Source: Aromatoleum toluclasticum ATCC 700605 (GTDB lineage: Bacteria; Pseudomonadota; Gammaproteobacteria; Burkholderiales; Rhodocyclaceae). From it: DNA of 64,000 nt. Below are positions 36,216 to 45,072 of the stretch, in pieces. The notes under the pieces were generated by a model that searched no databases, was not told the DNA's origin, and saw only the letters and a program-made list of their open reading frames with translations. Numbering within the stretch: position 1 is the stretch's first letter; every line of letters starts with the position of its first letter. The position numbers and the translations under genes are program-made. The stretch spans positions 1 to 64,000 of the forward strand of contig NZ_KB899511.1 of NCBI RefSeq assembly GCF_000378245.1, given 5' to 3'.

Positions 36216-37145
36216 TCATCGGGACCCAGAGGGTCTGTCCGCCGGGCAACTTCGTATCGCGGTCGAACGGCCGCGAGGCAGGCGGATCGCTCCGGTCGCG
36301 AGTCCTGTCCCGGCGAGGATTACCGTGCAGCCCGCGAGCATGTTGAAGGTGACTGCCTCGTCGAGCAGCATCGCCCCCCACAGCATGCCGAAGACCGGAA
36401 TCAGGAAGGTGACCGCGATCGCGCGCGCGGGGCCGATATGTGCGATCAGGCGGAAGTACATGACGTACGCGACGCCGGTACAGGCAAACGCGAGCAGGAG
36501 AACGGCGATCCAGGCGTCTCGTGCAGGCATCGCTTGCGGCCACAGCCAGACGGCGAAGGGCGCGAGCACGAGCGCGGCGTAGAACTGGCTGCCGGTCGCG
36601 ATCGCCATCGGATCCACGCCAGAGAGGTAGCGCTTGGTGAAATTCGCCGCGATGCCGTAGTTGAGCGTCGCCGCAAGACAGGCGGCCACCGCCCAGCCCG
36701 AGCCCCCGGCATGGAACGAAGCCTTGCCCCACACGAGGACCACGACACCCAGCAGGCCGACCAGCAGGCCGACGGTTGCCCCGGCCGTGAGGCGGTCCTT
36801 GAGCCACACCCACGCGACCAGAGCGGCAAACAGTGGCGACGTGGCGTTCACGACAGATGCGAAACCGGCCGTGACTGACAGCGCGGCCCAGGCGTACAGC
36901 ACGAAAGGCAGGGCGGAGTTCGTCACCCCGACAAAGAACAGCGGCCCGGCCTTGCGCCACAGGAGGGCGAGCTTGCCGCGCCACGCCAGCACGGGCAACA
37001 GCAACAGGGCTGCGAGGCCGACCCGAAGTTCGATCAGCGCCGCGGGGCCGAATTGCGGAGCGGCAACGCGCATGAAGAGAAACGAGCCGCCCCAAAGCGC
37101 GGCAAGGATCAGCAGTTCGGATAGGTCACGCGCTCTCACTTCCAC
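36216..37145 (-). CDS. DMT superfamily (EamA) exporter
   Basis: 309 residues with ten predicted membrane segments in two EamA repeats. The first starts LLILAALWGGSFLFMRVA and the second begins near SGWAVAACLAATLNYGIAA. Related proteins export amino acids or metabolites; the substrate is unknown. The last ~25 residues are a basic hydrophilic tail. It stands alone, divergent from nadC. Confidence 0.85.
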   Translation of the reverse strand: MEVRARDLSELLILAALWGGSFLFMRVAAPQFGPAALIELRVGLAALLLLPVLAWRGKLALLWRKAGPLFFVGVTNSALPFVLYAWAALSVTAGFASVVNATSPLFAALVAWVWLKDRLTAGATVGLLVGLLGVVVLVWGKASFHAGGSGWAVAACLAATLNYGIAANFTKRYLSGVDPMAIATGSQFYAALVLAPFAVWLWPQAMPARDAWIAVLLLAFACTGVAYVMYFRLIAHIGPARAIAVTFLIPVFGMLWGAMLLDEAVTFNMLAGCTVILAGTGLATGAIRLPRGRSTAIRSCPADRPSGSR

Positions 37146-37240
37146 TCCCGACTACAATGCTCCGCCTTCGAGGCACGATTGCCCCGGCCTGCGGCGGAAC
37201 CGCTAAAATTTGAGTTTCATCATACCGAGCCGCGATCGCC

Positions 37241-38089
37241 ATGAACCTGTCACAACAACTGCGCATCGAAATTCAGCGCAACATCGCCGCATCGCTCGCC
37301 GAAGACGTCGGCACCGGCGACCTGACCGCACGCCTGATCGCTGCCGACACGGACGCCCGCGGCCGGGTGATCACGCGCGAGGAGGCGGTCGTGTGCGGCA
37401 CGGCCTGGTTCGACGCCGCCTTCGCGGCGCTCAGCTCCGCTGCCACGATCATCTGGCACGTGCGCGACGGTGATCGCGTCGAGGCAGGCCAGGCGCTGTG
37501 CGACGTCGTCGCCAACGCACGGGTACTGCTCACGGCAGAACGCACCGCGCTCAACTTCCTGCAACTGCTGTCGGGCACCGCCACCGTCACCCGCCGCTTC
37601 GTCGACGCGGTCGCGGGCACCGGCGCGAAGATCGTCGATACGCGCAAGACGCTGCCCGGGCTGCGCCTGGCGCAGAAATACGCCGTCGCAGTGGGCGGCG
37701 GCACCAACCATCGCGTCGGCCTCTACGACGGCATCCTCATCAAGGAAAACCACATCATCGCGGCAGGAAGCGTCGCCCGCGTGATGGAGGAAGCGAAGAA
37801 GATCGCCCCCTCGAACGTGTTCATCGAAATCGAGGTAGAGAACCTCGAACAGCTCGAGGAAGCGCTGGCCGCCGGCGCGAAGATGGTCCTGCTCGACAAC
37901 ATGGACCTCGCGACGATGCGTGAGGCGGTACGCATTACCGCTGGCCGCGCCGAACTCGAAGCATCGGGTGGTGTGATCCTGGAGAAGGTGCGCGCCATCG
38001 CCGAAACCGGCGTCGACCGCATCTCCATCGGCAGCCTGACCAAGGACGTCCGCGCCCTCGATCTGTCGCTGCGCCACATCGAGGAGTGA
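37241..38089 (+). CDS. nadC: Nicotinate-nucleotide pyrophosphorylase (quinolinate phosphoribosyltransferase)
   Basis: 282 residues. Signatures are EDVGTGDLTARLI, RKTLPGLRLAQKYAVAVGGG and KENHI, then EIEVENLEQLEEAL and MVLLDNM for phosphoribosyl-pyrophosphate and quinolinate binding. It makes nicotinate mononucleotide from quinolinate in de novo NAD synthesis. Monocistronic, ending in a strong hairpin shared with thrC. Confidence 0.95.
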   Translation: MNLSQQLRIEIQRNIAASLAEDVGTGDLTARLIAADTDARGRVITREEAVVCGTAWFDAAFAALSSAATIIWHVRDGDRVEAGQALCDVVANARVLLTAERTALNFLQLLSGTATVTRRFVDAVAGTGAKIVDTRKTLPGLRLAQKYAVAVGGGTNHRVGLYDGILIKENHIIAAGSVARVMEEAKKIAPSNVFIEIEVENLEQLEEALAAGAKMVLLDNMDLATMREAVRITAGRAELEASGGVILEKVRAIAETGVDRISIGSLTKDVRALDLSLRHIEE

Positions 38090-38090
38090 T

Positions 38091-38145
38091 GCACCGGCGC
38101 GGGTACCGGCCATCCGGCCGGCCTACCCGCGCCTTCCGCCGGTGC
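38091..38145. terminator. Nested hairpin terminator between nadC and thrC
   Basis: Outer arms GCACCGGC (38091-38098) / GCCGGTGC (38138-38145), inner arms GCGGGTA/TACCCGC, and an innermost CCGG-rich stem. It fills the whole gap between these convergent genes, so it probably terminates both. Confidence 0.75.
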
Positions 38146-39591
38146 TTATGCTTCGAGATGCCCGACAATGAATCGCTTGATCACGTCGACGTCGGGAGCC
38201 ATCACCTCGACCCGCTGCGGCAGCGCTTCGATACCTGCGAGTTCCGGGGGACGTTCGGGATCGCGGCCGAGGGCCTCGCGGATCGTTTCTGCGAATTTCA
38301 CGGGCAGCGCGGTTTCGAGCACCAGCAGGGGCACGCCGGCCGGCACCGAGTCGGCACAGTCCCAGGCCACCTTGATCCCGTCCGCGGTGTGCGTGTCGAT
38401 CATCGTTCCATAGGTCTCGAACACCTGCTTGATGGTTACGAGACGTTCGGCATGGGTGCTGCGACCGGAGACGAAGGCGTAATTCAGGATGTCGGCGAAC
38501 TCGCCGCTGGCGGCGAGATCGAACGCCCCGCCGGCATCAACCGCCTTCCACAGCTCGGCGACGCGCTGCGGATTGCGGCCGACGAGGTCGAAGATGAAGC
38601 GCTCGAAATTCGACGCCTTGGAGATGTCCATCGACGGGCTCGAGGTGACGTGCGTTTCCGCGGCCTTGCGCGGACGGTACACGCCGGTCTGGAAGAACTC
38701 GTCGAGGACGTCGTTCTCGTTCGTCGCCAGGATCAGCCGCGAGACCGGCAGGCCCATCTGGCGCGCGATGTGTCCGGCGCAGATGTTGCCGAAGTTGCCT
38801 GAAGGCACGCAGAACGCGACCTGCTCGTCGTTCGACTGTGTCGCCGCGAAATAGCCCTTGAAGTAATACACGATCTGGGCCGCAACGCGCGCCCAGTTGA
38901 TCGAATTGACCGCACCGATCTTGTATTTCGCCTTGAATGCGGCGTCGTTCGAAACGGCCTTCACGATGTCCTGGGCGTCATCGAACATGCCGGTGACGGC
39001 GATGTTGTAGATGTTGGCGTCCTGCAGCGAATACATCTGCGCGCGCTGGAAGGCGCTCATCTTGCCGTGCGGCGACAGCATGAACACGGTCACGCCGTGC
39101 TTGCCGCGCATCGCGTACTCGGCCGCCGAGCCGGTGTCGCCGGATGTCGCACCGAGGATGTTGATCGTCTCGCCGCGCTTGTCGAGCACGTACTCGAACA
39201 GGTTGCCGAGAAGCTGCATCGCCATGTCCTTGAACGCCAGCGTCGGGCCGTTCGACAGCTCGAGCAGGCCGAAGCGGCCCGGCTCCAGCCAGTGCACGGG
39301 CGTGATGTCGGCCGCGTTGTCGCCGGGACGGACGAAGCGATAGACATCGGCGGTATAGGTCTTGTCGCAGATCGCCTTCAGGTCGGCGGCAGGGATGTCG
39401 GTGATGTACTTCGACAGGATCGCGAAGGCGAGTTCGGCGTAGGACAGGCCGCGCCACGTGTCGAGTTCGGCGCGCGTGATCTGCGGGTAGCTCTCGGGCA
39501 GGTACAGGCCACCGTCGGGCGCGAGGCCGCCAAGCAGGATGTCGCAGAACTCGGGACGGGCGGCGTGGCCGCGGGTGGACAGGTACTTCAC
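38146..39591 (-). CDS. thrC: Threonine synthase
   Basis: 481 residues of the longer threonine-synthase type. The N-terminus has YLSTRGHAA and LGGLAPDGGLYLPE, the PLP lysine is in TLAFKDMAMQ, and the phosphate-binding loop is ATSGDTGSAA. It converts O-phosphohomoserine to threonine. It follows hom by 129 bp on the same strand; that gap shows no leader peptide rich in Thr or Ile codons. Confidence 0.95.
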   Translation of the reverse strand: MKYLSTRGHAARPEFCDILLGGLAPDGGLYLPESYPQITRAELDTWRGLSYAELAFAILSKYITDIPAADLKAICDKTYTADVYRFVRPGDNAADITPVHWLEPGRFGLLELSNGPTLAFKDMAMQLLGNLFEYVLDKRGETINILGATSGDTGSAAEYAMRGKHGVTVFMLSPHGKMSAFQRAQMYSLQDANIYNIAVTGMFDDAQDIVKAVSNDAAFKAKYKIGAVNSINWARVAAQIVYYFKGYFAATQSNDEQVAFCVPSGNFGNICAGHIARQMGLPVSRLILATNENDVLDEFFQTGVYRPRKAAETHVTSSPSMDISKASNFERFIFDLVGRNPQRVAELWKAVDAGGAFDLAASGEFADILNYAFVSGRSTHAERLVTIKQVFETYGTMIDTHTADGIKVAWDCADSVPAGVPLLVLETALPVKFAETIREALGRDPERPPELAGIEALPQRVEVMAPDVDVIKRFIVGHLEA

Positions 39592-39720
39592 GGGCAGATC
39601 CTTGGATTGGTGTGTTCGTCAAAGGACGAAGGCACGGCGACGCGGAGGTTTCCGCATGCGACCGTGCCTGCCGTCGCGCCCGCGCCCCGGAAAGTCGACG
39701 CGCGGGTCCGCACGGGGCAA

Positions 39721-41031
39721 TTACTGCAGATTTTCCATGCGCAGGCGCGTGATCGGACCCTGCACGACGGGAAGGGCTTCGATCTTCGCGATCGCAGCGT
39801 TGGCGTTCTTCTCGACCGTTTCGTGCGTCAGCATGATGATGTCGGTCTGGGAGGCGCCCTCGGGGGCTTCCTTCTGGATCATCGCCTCGATCGAGATGCC
39901 ACTGTCGGCGAGGATGCGGGTGATGTCCGCGAGCACGCCCGGCCTGTCCTCGACGCGCATGCGCAGGTAGTAGGAGGTGATGACTTCGTCGATCGCCAGC
40001 ACCTTCAGATCGCGCACCTGGTCGGGCTGGAACGCGAGGTGCGGCACGCGGTGCTCGGGGTCGGCGGTGTGCAGGCGGGTCACGTCGACGAGGTCGGCGA
40101 TCACCGCGCTGGCGGTCGGCTCGGCGCCGGCGCCCTTGCCGTAATAGAGGGTCGCACCGACGGCATCGCCGTACACGACGACGGCATTCATCGCCCCCTC
40201 GACGTTGGCGATCAGGCGCTTGGCGGGGATCAGGGTCGGATGCACGCGCAGTTCGATGCCCTCCGGGCGCATGCGCGAGATGCCCAGCAGCTTGATGCGG
40301 TAGCCGAGCTGTTCGGCATAGGTTATATCGACGCTGTCGAGCGCAGTGATGCCCTCGACGTGGGCGGCGGAGAACTGCATGGGCACGCCGAACGCGATCG
40401 CGCTCATGATCGTGGCCTTGTGCGCGGCGTCGATGCCTTCGATGTCGAAGGTCGGATCGGCTTCGGCGTAACCGAGTGCCTGCGCTTCCTTGAGGACTTC
40501 GGCAAAGGGCAGCCCCTTGTCGCGCATCTCCGACAGGATGAAGTTGGTCGTGCCGTTGATGATGCCCGCGAGCCACTGGATGCGGTTGGCCGACAGGCCT
40601 TCGCGCAGCGCCTTGATGATGGGGATGCCCCCCGCGACGGCGGCCTCGAAGGCCACCATGACGCCCTTGCGCTGGGCGGCGGCGAAGATCTCGTTGCCAT
40701 GCACGGCGAGCAGGGCCTTGTTGGCGGTGACGACGTGTTTGCCGTTCTCGATCGCCTTGAGCACCAGCTCCTTCGCGACGCCGTAGCCGCCGATCAGTTC
40801 GACGACGATGTCGATCTCGGGATCGGTGACGACGGAGAAGGCGTCGTCGGTCAGGCGCGGGCCGCTGCCGGCGATCTTGCGCGCGAGCTCCAGGTTCTTG
40901 TCGGCCACTGCGGTAATGCGGATCGGGCGACCGGCGCGACGGGTGATTTCCTCCTCGTTGCGTTTCAGAACGGTGAAGGTACCGCCACCGACGGTACCGA
41001 TGCCCAGCAGGCCAACATTGATCGCTTTCAT
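39721..41031 (-). CDS. hom: Homoserine dehydrogenase
   Basis: 436 residues. The Rossmann motif GLLGIGTVGGGT is at the N-terminus, with catalytic-domain motifs GIINGTTNFIL and DPTFDIEGIDAAHK. The C-terminal ACT domain (about 350-436, YYLRMRVEDRPGVLADIT) is for threonine feedback. It reduces aspartate semialdehyde to homoserine. Middle gene of alaT-hom-thrC. Confidence 0.95.
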   Translation of the reverse strand: MKAINVGLLGIGTVGGGTFTVLKRNEEEITRRAGRPIRITAVADKNLELARKIAGSGPRLTDDAFSVVTDPEIDIVVELIGGYGVAKELVLKAIENGKHVVTANKALLAVHGNEIFAAAQRKGVMVAFEAAVAGGIPIIKALREGLSANRIQWLAGIINGTTNFILSEMRDKGLPFAEVLKEAQALGYAEADPTFDIEGIDAAHKATIMSAIAFGVPMQFSAAHVEGITALDSVDITYAEQLGYRIKLLGISRMRPEGIELRVHPTLIPAKRLIANVEGAMNAVVVYGDAVGATLYYGKGAGAEPTASAVIADLVDVTRLHTADPEHRVPHLAFQPDQVRDLKVLAIDEVITSYYLRMRVEDRPGVLADITRILADSGISIEAMIQKEAPEGASQTDIIMLTHETVEKNANAAIAKIEALPVVQGPITRLRMENLQ

Positions 41032-41076
41032 AAGAACTCGTTGAGTTTTGTATTCAGATGGGTGAAACGGGGTGCT

Positions 41077-42375
41077 TCAGGTGCCGTGCCGCTTGCGATA
41101 GCTTTCGAGGAAGCGCGCGACGCGCCCGATGGCGTCGCGCAGGTCGTCTTCGTGCGGCAGGAACACGAGGCGGAAGTGATCCGGGTGCGGCCAGTTGAAG
41201 CCCGTACCCTGCACCAGCAGCACGCGCTCCTGCTCGAGCAGCTCGGTGATGAAGGCCTGGTCGTCCTCGATCGGATACATCTTGGGATCGAGCTTCGGGA
41301 ACATGTACAGCGTCGCCTTCGGCTTGACGCAGCTGACGCCGGGGATCGCGGAGATCAGCTCGTAGGCGAGGTCACGCTGGCGGCGCATGCGCCCGCCCTC
41401 GGAGACGAGATCGTCGATGCTCTGGTAGCCGCCCAGCGCAGTCTGGATCGCATACTGCCCCGGCACGTTCGCGCACAGGCGCATCGAGGCGAGCATGTTG
41501 AGGCCTTCGATGTAGTCCTGCGCGTGGCGCTTGTCGCCGCACACGACCATCCAGCCGGCGCGGTAACCGCAGGAGCGGTAGTTTTTCGACAGGCCGTTGA
41601 AGATGAGGGTCAGCACGTCCTCGGACAGGGCTGCCATCGACGTGTGGGTGACGCCGTCGTAGAGGACCTTGTCGTAGACCTCGTCGGCGTACACGATCAG
41701 GCCGAATTCGCGCGCGAGGTCGATGATGCCGCTCAGGATCTCGTCGGGGTACACGGCGCCCGTCGGGTTGTTCGGGTTGATGACGACGATGGCGCGCGTG
41801 TTCGGGGTGATCCGCGCGCGCATGTCCGCGAGGTCGGGCAGCCAGCCGTTTGCCTCGTCGCACAGGTAATGCACGGGACGGCCGCCGGACAGGCTCACGG
41901 CCGCGGTCCACAGCGGGTAGTCCGGCGCGGGGACGAGCACTTCGTCGCCGACATTGAGCAGCGCATTCATCGCCATCACGATCAGCTCGGACACGCCGTT
42001 GCCGATGTAGATGTCTTCGATCGTCACACCCTTGATCTGCTTCTGCTGGGTGTAGTGCATGACGGCCTTGCGCGCCGCGAAGATACCCTTGGAATCCGAA
42101 TAGCCGGCTGAATTCGGCAGGTTGCGGATCATGTCCATCTGGATCTCTTCGGGGGCATCGAAGCCGAACGAGGCGAGGTTGCCGATGTTCAGCTTGATGA
42201 TCTTGTGCCCCTCGTCTTCCATCTGCTTGGCACGCGTGAGGACCGGGCCGCGGATGTCGTAGCAGACATTGGCGAGCTTGGCAGACTTGCGGACCTGCGG
42301 GAGCCGCGGGGCTTCGGGCTGCCCCTTCGTTTGTTCGGGCGGGACAGCAACCCGCAGTTTCGGCTCGACGCTCAT
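41077..42375 (-). CDS. alaT: Pyridoxal-phosphate aminotransferase, AlaT type
   Basis: 432 residues from ATG 42375, chosen over 42399 because of GGACGGAG just upstream. Class I/II aminotransferase fold with NPNNPTGAVY, the ADEVYDKVLYDG segment, and the PLP lysine in NGLSKNYRSCGYRAGW. Orthologues transfer amino groups between alanine/pyruvate and glutamate. It is the first gene before hom and thrC, a common order in this bacterial group. Confidence 0.88.
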   Translation of the reverse strand: MSVEPKLRVAVPPEQTKGQPEAPRLPQVRKSAKLANVCYDIRGPVLTRAKQMEDEGHKIIKLNIGNLASFGFDAPEEIQMDMIRNLPNSAGYSDSKGIFAARKAVMHYTQQKQIKGVTIEDIYIGNGVSELIVMAMNALLNVGDEVLVPAPDYPLWTAAVSLSGGRPVHYLCDEANGWLPDLADMRARITPNTRAIVVINPNNPTGAVYPDEILSGIIDLAREFGLIVYADEVYDKVLYDGVTHTSMAALSEDVLTLIFNGLSKNYRSCGYRAGWMVVCGDKRHAQDYIEGLNMLASMRLCANVPGQYAIQTALGGYQSIDDLVSEGGRMRRQRDLAYELISAIPGVSCVKPKATLYMFPKLDPKMYPIEDDQAFITELLEQERVLLVQGTGFNWPHPDHFRLVFLPHEDDLRDAIGRVARFLESYRKRHGT

Positions 42376-42540
42376 CGCACTCCGTCCTTTCTTTCGCATG
42401 TTCCACTCTGCGCCGGACTCCCGGCGCGCCGTTGGCCCCGGGCCGCACGGGCATGCAGCTGCCGGTGGGCCGGAAAACCAAAAGAATGTATCTTATCCAA
42501 GCCTGTATCCCCCGGCAATTTTGCCGACCGAGCGAAACCC

Positions 42541-42918
42541 ATGAAGCTGAATCTCGAACAGAACGCCGATCTCAACGTCGTAACCGGCTACGGCACGGAC
42601 CATCTGATGATCAACAAGGAGCGGCACGACGGCAACACGCTGGTCACTGCCGGCCGCATCGTCGCCGATTGGGCGCCGGGCGGCTTCGCGGGCCTGAGCG
42701 CCGACGATTTCGCCGCGGTATGCGAACTGAGGCCCGAAGTGGTGCTCATCGGCACCGGCAGCCGCCAGCGCTTCCCGACGCCGCAGGTGCTGCGCCCACT
42801 GATCGAGGCGCGCATCGGCTTCGAGATCATGGACTTGCCCGCAGCCTGCCGCACCTACAACATCCTTGTCACCGAGGGACGCTCGGTCGTGGCGGCGCTG
42901 CTCTTCGACCCCGTCTGA
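42541..42918 (+). CDS. Mth938-like domain protein (DUF498)
   Basis: 125 residues. The fold signature VLIGTGSRQRFPTPQVL with GFEIMDLPAACRTYNILVTEGRSV is that of the Mth938/NDUFAF3 family. Bacterial members have no settled function; the mitochondrial relative assists complex I assembly. It is divergent from alaT and upstream of bcp in the same direction. Confidence 0.85.
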   Translation: MKLNLEQNADLNVVTGYGTDHLMINKERHDGNTLVTAGRIVADWAPGGFAGLSADDFAAVCELRPEVVLIGTGSRQRFPTPQVLRPLIEARIGFEIMDLPAACRTYNILVTEGRSVVAALLFDPV

Positions 42919-43031
42919 GGACAGGGGCGCAGCCGGAACACCGCCGGCAGCGCCATCCGCATCACGCAGCCGTTGTCATTCACCCGGCTCGTCCGCTACG
43001 CTGACTGCGACAACCGACAACGGAGAGCCCC

Positions 43032-43496
43032 ATGAACACGACAAACCCGGCTTCCGCGGCCGACTTCACCCTCCCCGCGACCGGCGGCGCGAGTGTCACC
43101 GTCTCGGCACTGCGCGGGCGCAAGCTCGTCCTGTACTTCTATCCGAAGGACAGCACCCCCGGCTGCACGAACGAGACCGCCGACTTCCGCGACCGCCATG
43201 CGGAATTCCAGGCCGCCGGCTGCGAGGTGTATGGCATTTCGCGCGACAGCATGAAGTCGCACGAGAACTTCAAGGCCAAGCTCGGCCTGCCCTTCGAGCT
43301 GCTCTCCGACACCGAAGAGACGGCGTGCAACGCCTTCGGCGTCATCAAGATGAAAAACATGTATGGGAAACAGGTACGCGGCATCGAGCGCAGTACCTTC
43401 GTCATCGATGCCGAAGGTGCCATCCGGCGCGAATGGCGCGGCGTGAAGGTGGCCGGCCACGCGCAGGAAGTGCTGGATTTCGTGAAGAGCCTGTAA
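43032..43496 (+). CDS. bcp: Thioredoxin-dependent peroxiredoxin, Bcp/PrxQ type
   Basis: 154 residues. The peroxidatic cysteine C45 is in STPGCTNETADFRD. The resolving cysteine usually found five residues later is alanine (A50), so it works either as a 1-Cys enzyme or with another of its cysteines. GGAGA precedes the ATG. It reduces peroxides and lipid hydroperoxides. It lies 37 bp upstream of the PhoH-like gene. Confidence 0.93.
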   Translation: MNTTNPASAADFTLPATGGASVTVSALRGRKLVLYFYPKDSTPGCTNETADFRDRHAEFQAAGCEVYGISRDSMKSHENFKAKLGLPFELLSDTEETACNAFGVIKMKNMYGKQVRGIERSTFVIDAEGAIRREWRGVKVAGHAQEVLDFVKSL

Positions 43497-43533
43497 CCCC
43501 GTTCAACCCGACGCCACGAGCATCACCCACTCC

Positions 43534-44940
43534 ATGACCAAACGCGCGCCCAGCAGCCGGAACACCAAGCTCTTCGTCCTCGACACCAACGTGCTGATGC
43601 ACGACCCGACCAGCCTGTTCCGCTTCGAGGAGCACGATGTGTTCGTGCCGATCATGACGCTGGAGGAGCTGGACAACAACAAGAAGGGCATGTCCGAAGT
43701 CGCCCGCAATGCGCGGCAGGCGAGCCGCACGATGGACGAGATCGTGAGTTCGTGCGCAGCCGACATCGCCGACGGCATCGACCTCAAGACCCCGTCGCGG
43801 GAACTGGCGACGGGCAAGCTCTTCCTGCAGACCGAAGCGATCAACATGGCCCTGCCGGCGGCCCTGCCGACCGCGAAGGGCGACAACCAGATCCTCGCCG
43901 TCGTGATGCATCTGGCCGAGCGCTTCCCCAAGCGCTCGGTGATCCTGGTATCCAAGGACATCAACATGCGCATCAAGGCCCGCGCGCTGGGCCTCGACGC
44001 GCAGGACTACTTCAACGACAAGGTGCTGGAGGATACCGATCTCCTCTATACCGGCTGGAGCGAACTACCGACCGATTTCTGGGACACCCACGGCAAGGGG
44101 ATGGAATCCTGGAAAGAGGAAGGAAGGACCTACTACCGCATCAAGGGTCCGCTCGTGACCAGCATGATGGTCAATGAGTTCGTCTTCCAGGACGGCGAAT
44201 CGCCGCTGCAGGCCTGGGTGAAGGCACGGGACGGGCGCACCGTCCTGATCGAGACGCTGATCGATTACGCCCACAACAAGAACAACGTGTGGGGCATCAC
44301 GGCGCGCAACCGCGAACAGAACTTCGCCCTCAACCTGCTGATGAATCCGGAGATCGACTTCGTCACGCTGCTCGGCCAGGCCGGTACCGGCAAGACGCTG
44401 CTCACGCTCGCCGCAGCCCTGACGCAGGTACTCGAAGCCAAGCGTTACTCGGAGATCATCATGACCCGGGTGACCGTGCCGGTCGGCGAGGACATCGGCT
44501 TCCTGCCGGGCACCGAGGAAGAGAAGATGGCGCCGTGGATGGGCGCGCTCGAGGACAACCTCGACGTGCTCAACGGCACGGCGGGCGAAGGCGGCGACTG
44601 GGGCCGCGCGGCGACGCGCGACCTGATCCGCTCGCGCATCAAGATCAAGAGCCTGAACTTCATGCGCGGACGCACCTTCATCAACAAGTTCCTGATCATC
44701 GACGAGGCGCAGAACCTGACGCCCAAACAGATGAAAACGCTGATCACGCGCGCCGGCCCCGGCACCAAGGTCGTGTGCCTCGGGAACATCGCGCAGATCG
44801 ACACGCCCTACCTCACCGAAGGCAGCTCGGGCCTGACCTTCGTCGTCGACCGCTTCAAGGACTGGCCGCACTCCGGCCACATCACGCTGCAACGCGGCGA
44901 GCGCTCGCGCCTGGCCGACCACGCCGCCGAAGTACTCTGA
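43534..44940 (+). CDS. PIN domain-PhoH family ATPase (PhoH2 type)
   Basis: 468 residues. The N-terminal PIN nuclease domain (KLFVLDTNVLMHDP, acidic residues of EELDNNKKG) is fused to a PhoH-type P-loop ATPase (Walker A GQAGTGKTLL; Walker B IIDEAQNL). PIN-PhoH proteins are reported to act as RNA helicase/ribonucleases. It probably shares a transcript with bcp. Confidence 0.92.
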   Translation: MTKRAPSSRNTKLFVLDTNVLMHDPTSLFRFEEHDVFVPIMTLEELDNNKKGMSEVARNARQASRTMDEIVSSCAADIADGIDLKTPSRELATGKLFLQTEAINMALPAALPTAKGDNQILAVVMHLAERFPKRSVILVSKDINMRIKARALGLDAQDYFNDKVLEDTDLLYTGWSELPTDFWDTHGKGMESWKEEGRTYYRIKGPLVTSMMVNEFVFQDGESPLQAWVKARDGRTVLIETLIDYAHNKNNVWGITARNREQNFALNLLMNPEIDFVTLLGQAGTGKTLLTLAAALTQVLEAKRYSEIIMTRVTVPVGEDIGFLPGTEEEKMAPWMGALEDNLDVLNGTAGEGGDWGRAATRDLIRSRIKIKSLNFMRGRTFINKFLIIDEAQNLTPKQMKTLITRAGPGTKVVCLGNIAQIDTPYLTEGSSGLTFVVDRFKDWPHSGHITLQRGERSRLADHAAEVL

Positions 44941-45012
44941 CGCCCGCCGGGGCAGCGGCGCCCGCCCTGCCCCGGAAATCCCCCTGAGACGTAACGGGAA
45001 TTTGCCCTGGAT

Positions 45013-45043
45013 CATCCCGGCTTGCCGGGATGCGCCCTATAAT
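45013..45043 (+). promoter_or_regulatory. TATAAT promoter with overlapping palindrome
   Basis: TATAAT at 45038-45043 lies 30 bp before the ATG at 45073. Immediately upstream is a perfect palindrome CATCCCGGC-TT-GCCGGGATG (45013-45032) that covers the -35 region, so it is more likely an operator than a terminator. Confidence 0.45.
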
Positions 45044-45072
45044 GCGCAGGTTTTTTGCCTGCGAAAGCCCCC

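Noticed and set aside
39592-39720. Attenuator or leader peptide between hom and thrC
   Set aside because: No short frame with Thr/Ile codon runs and no paired terminator/antiterminator stems were evident.
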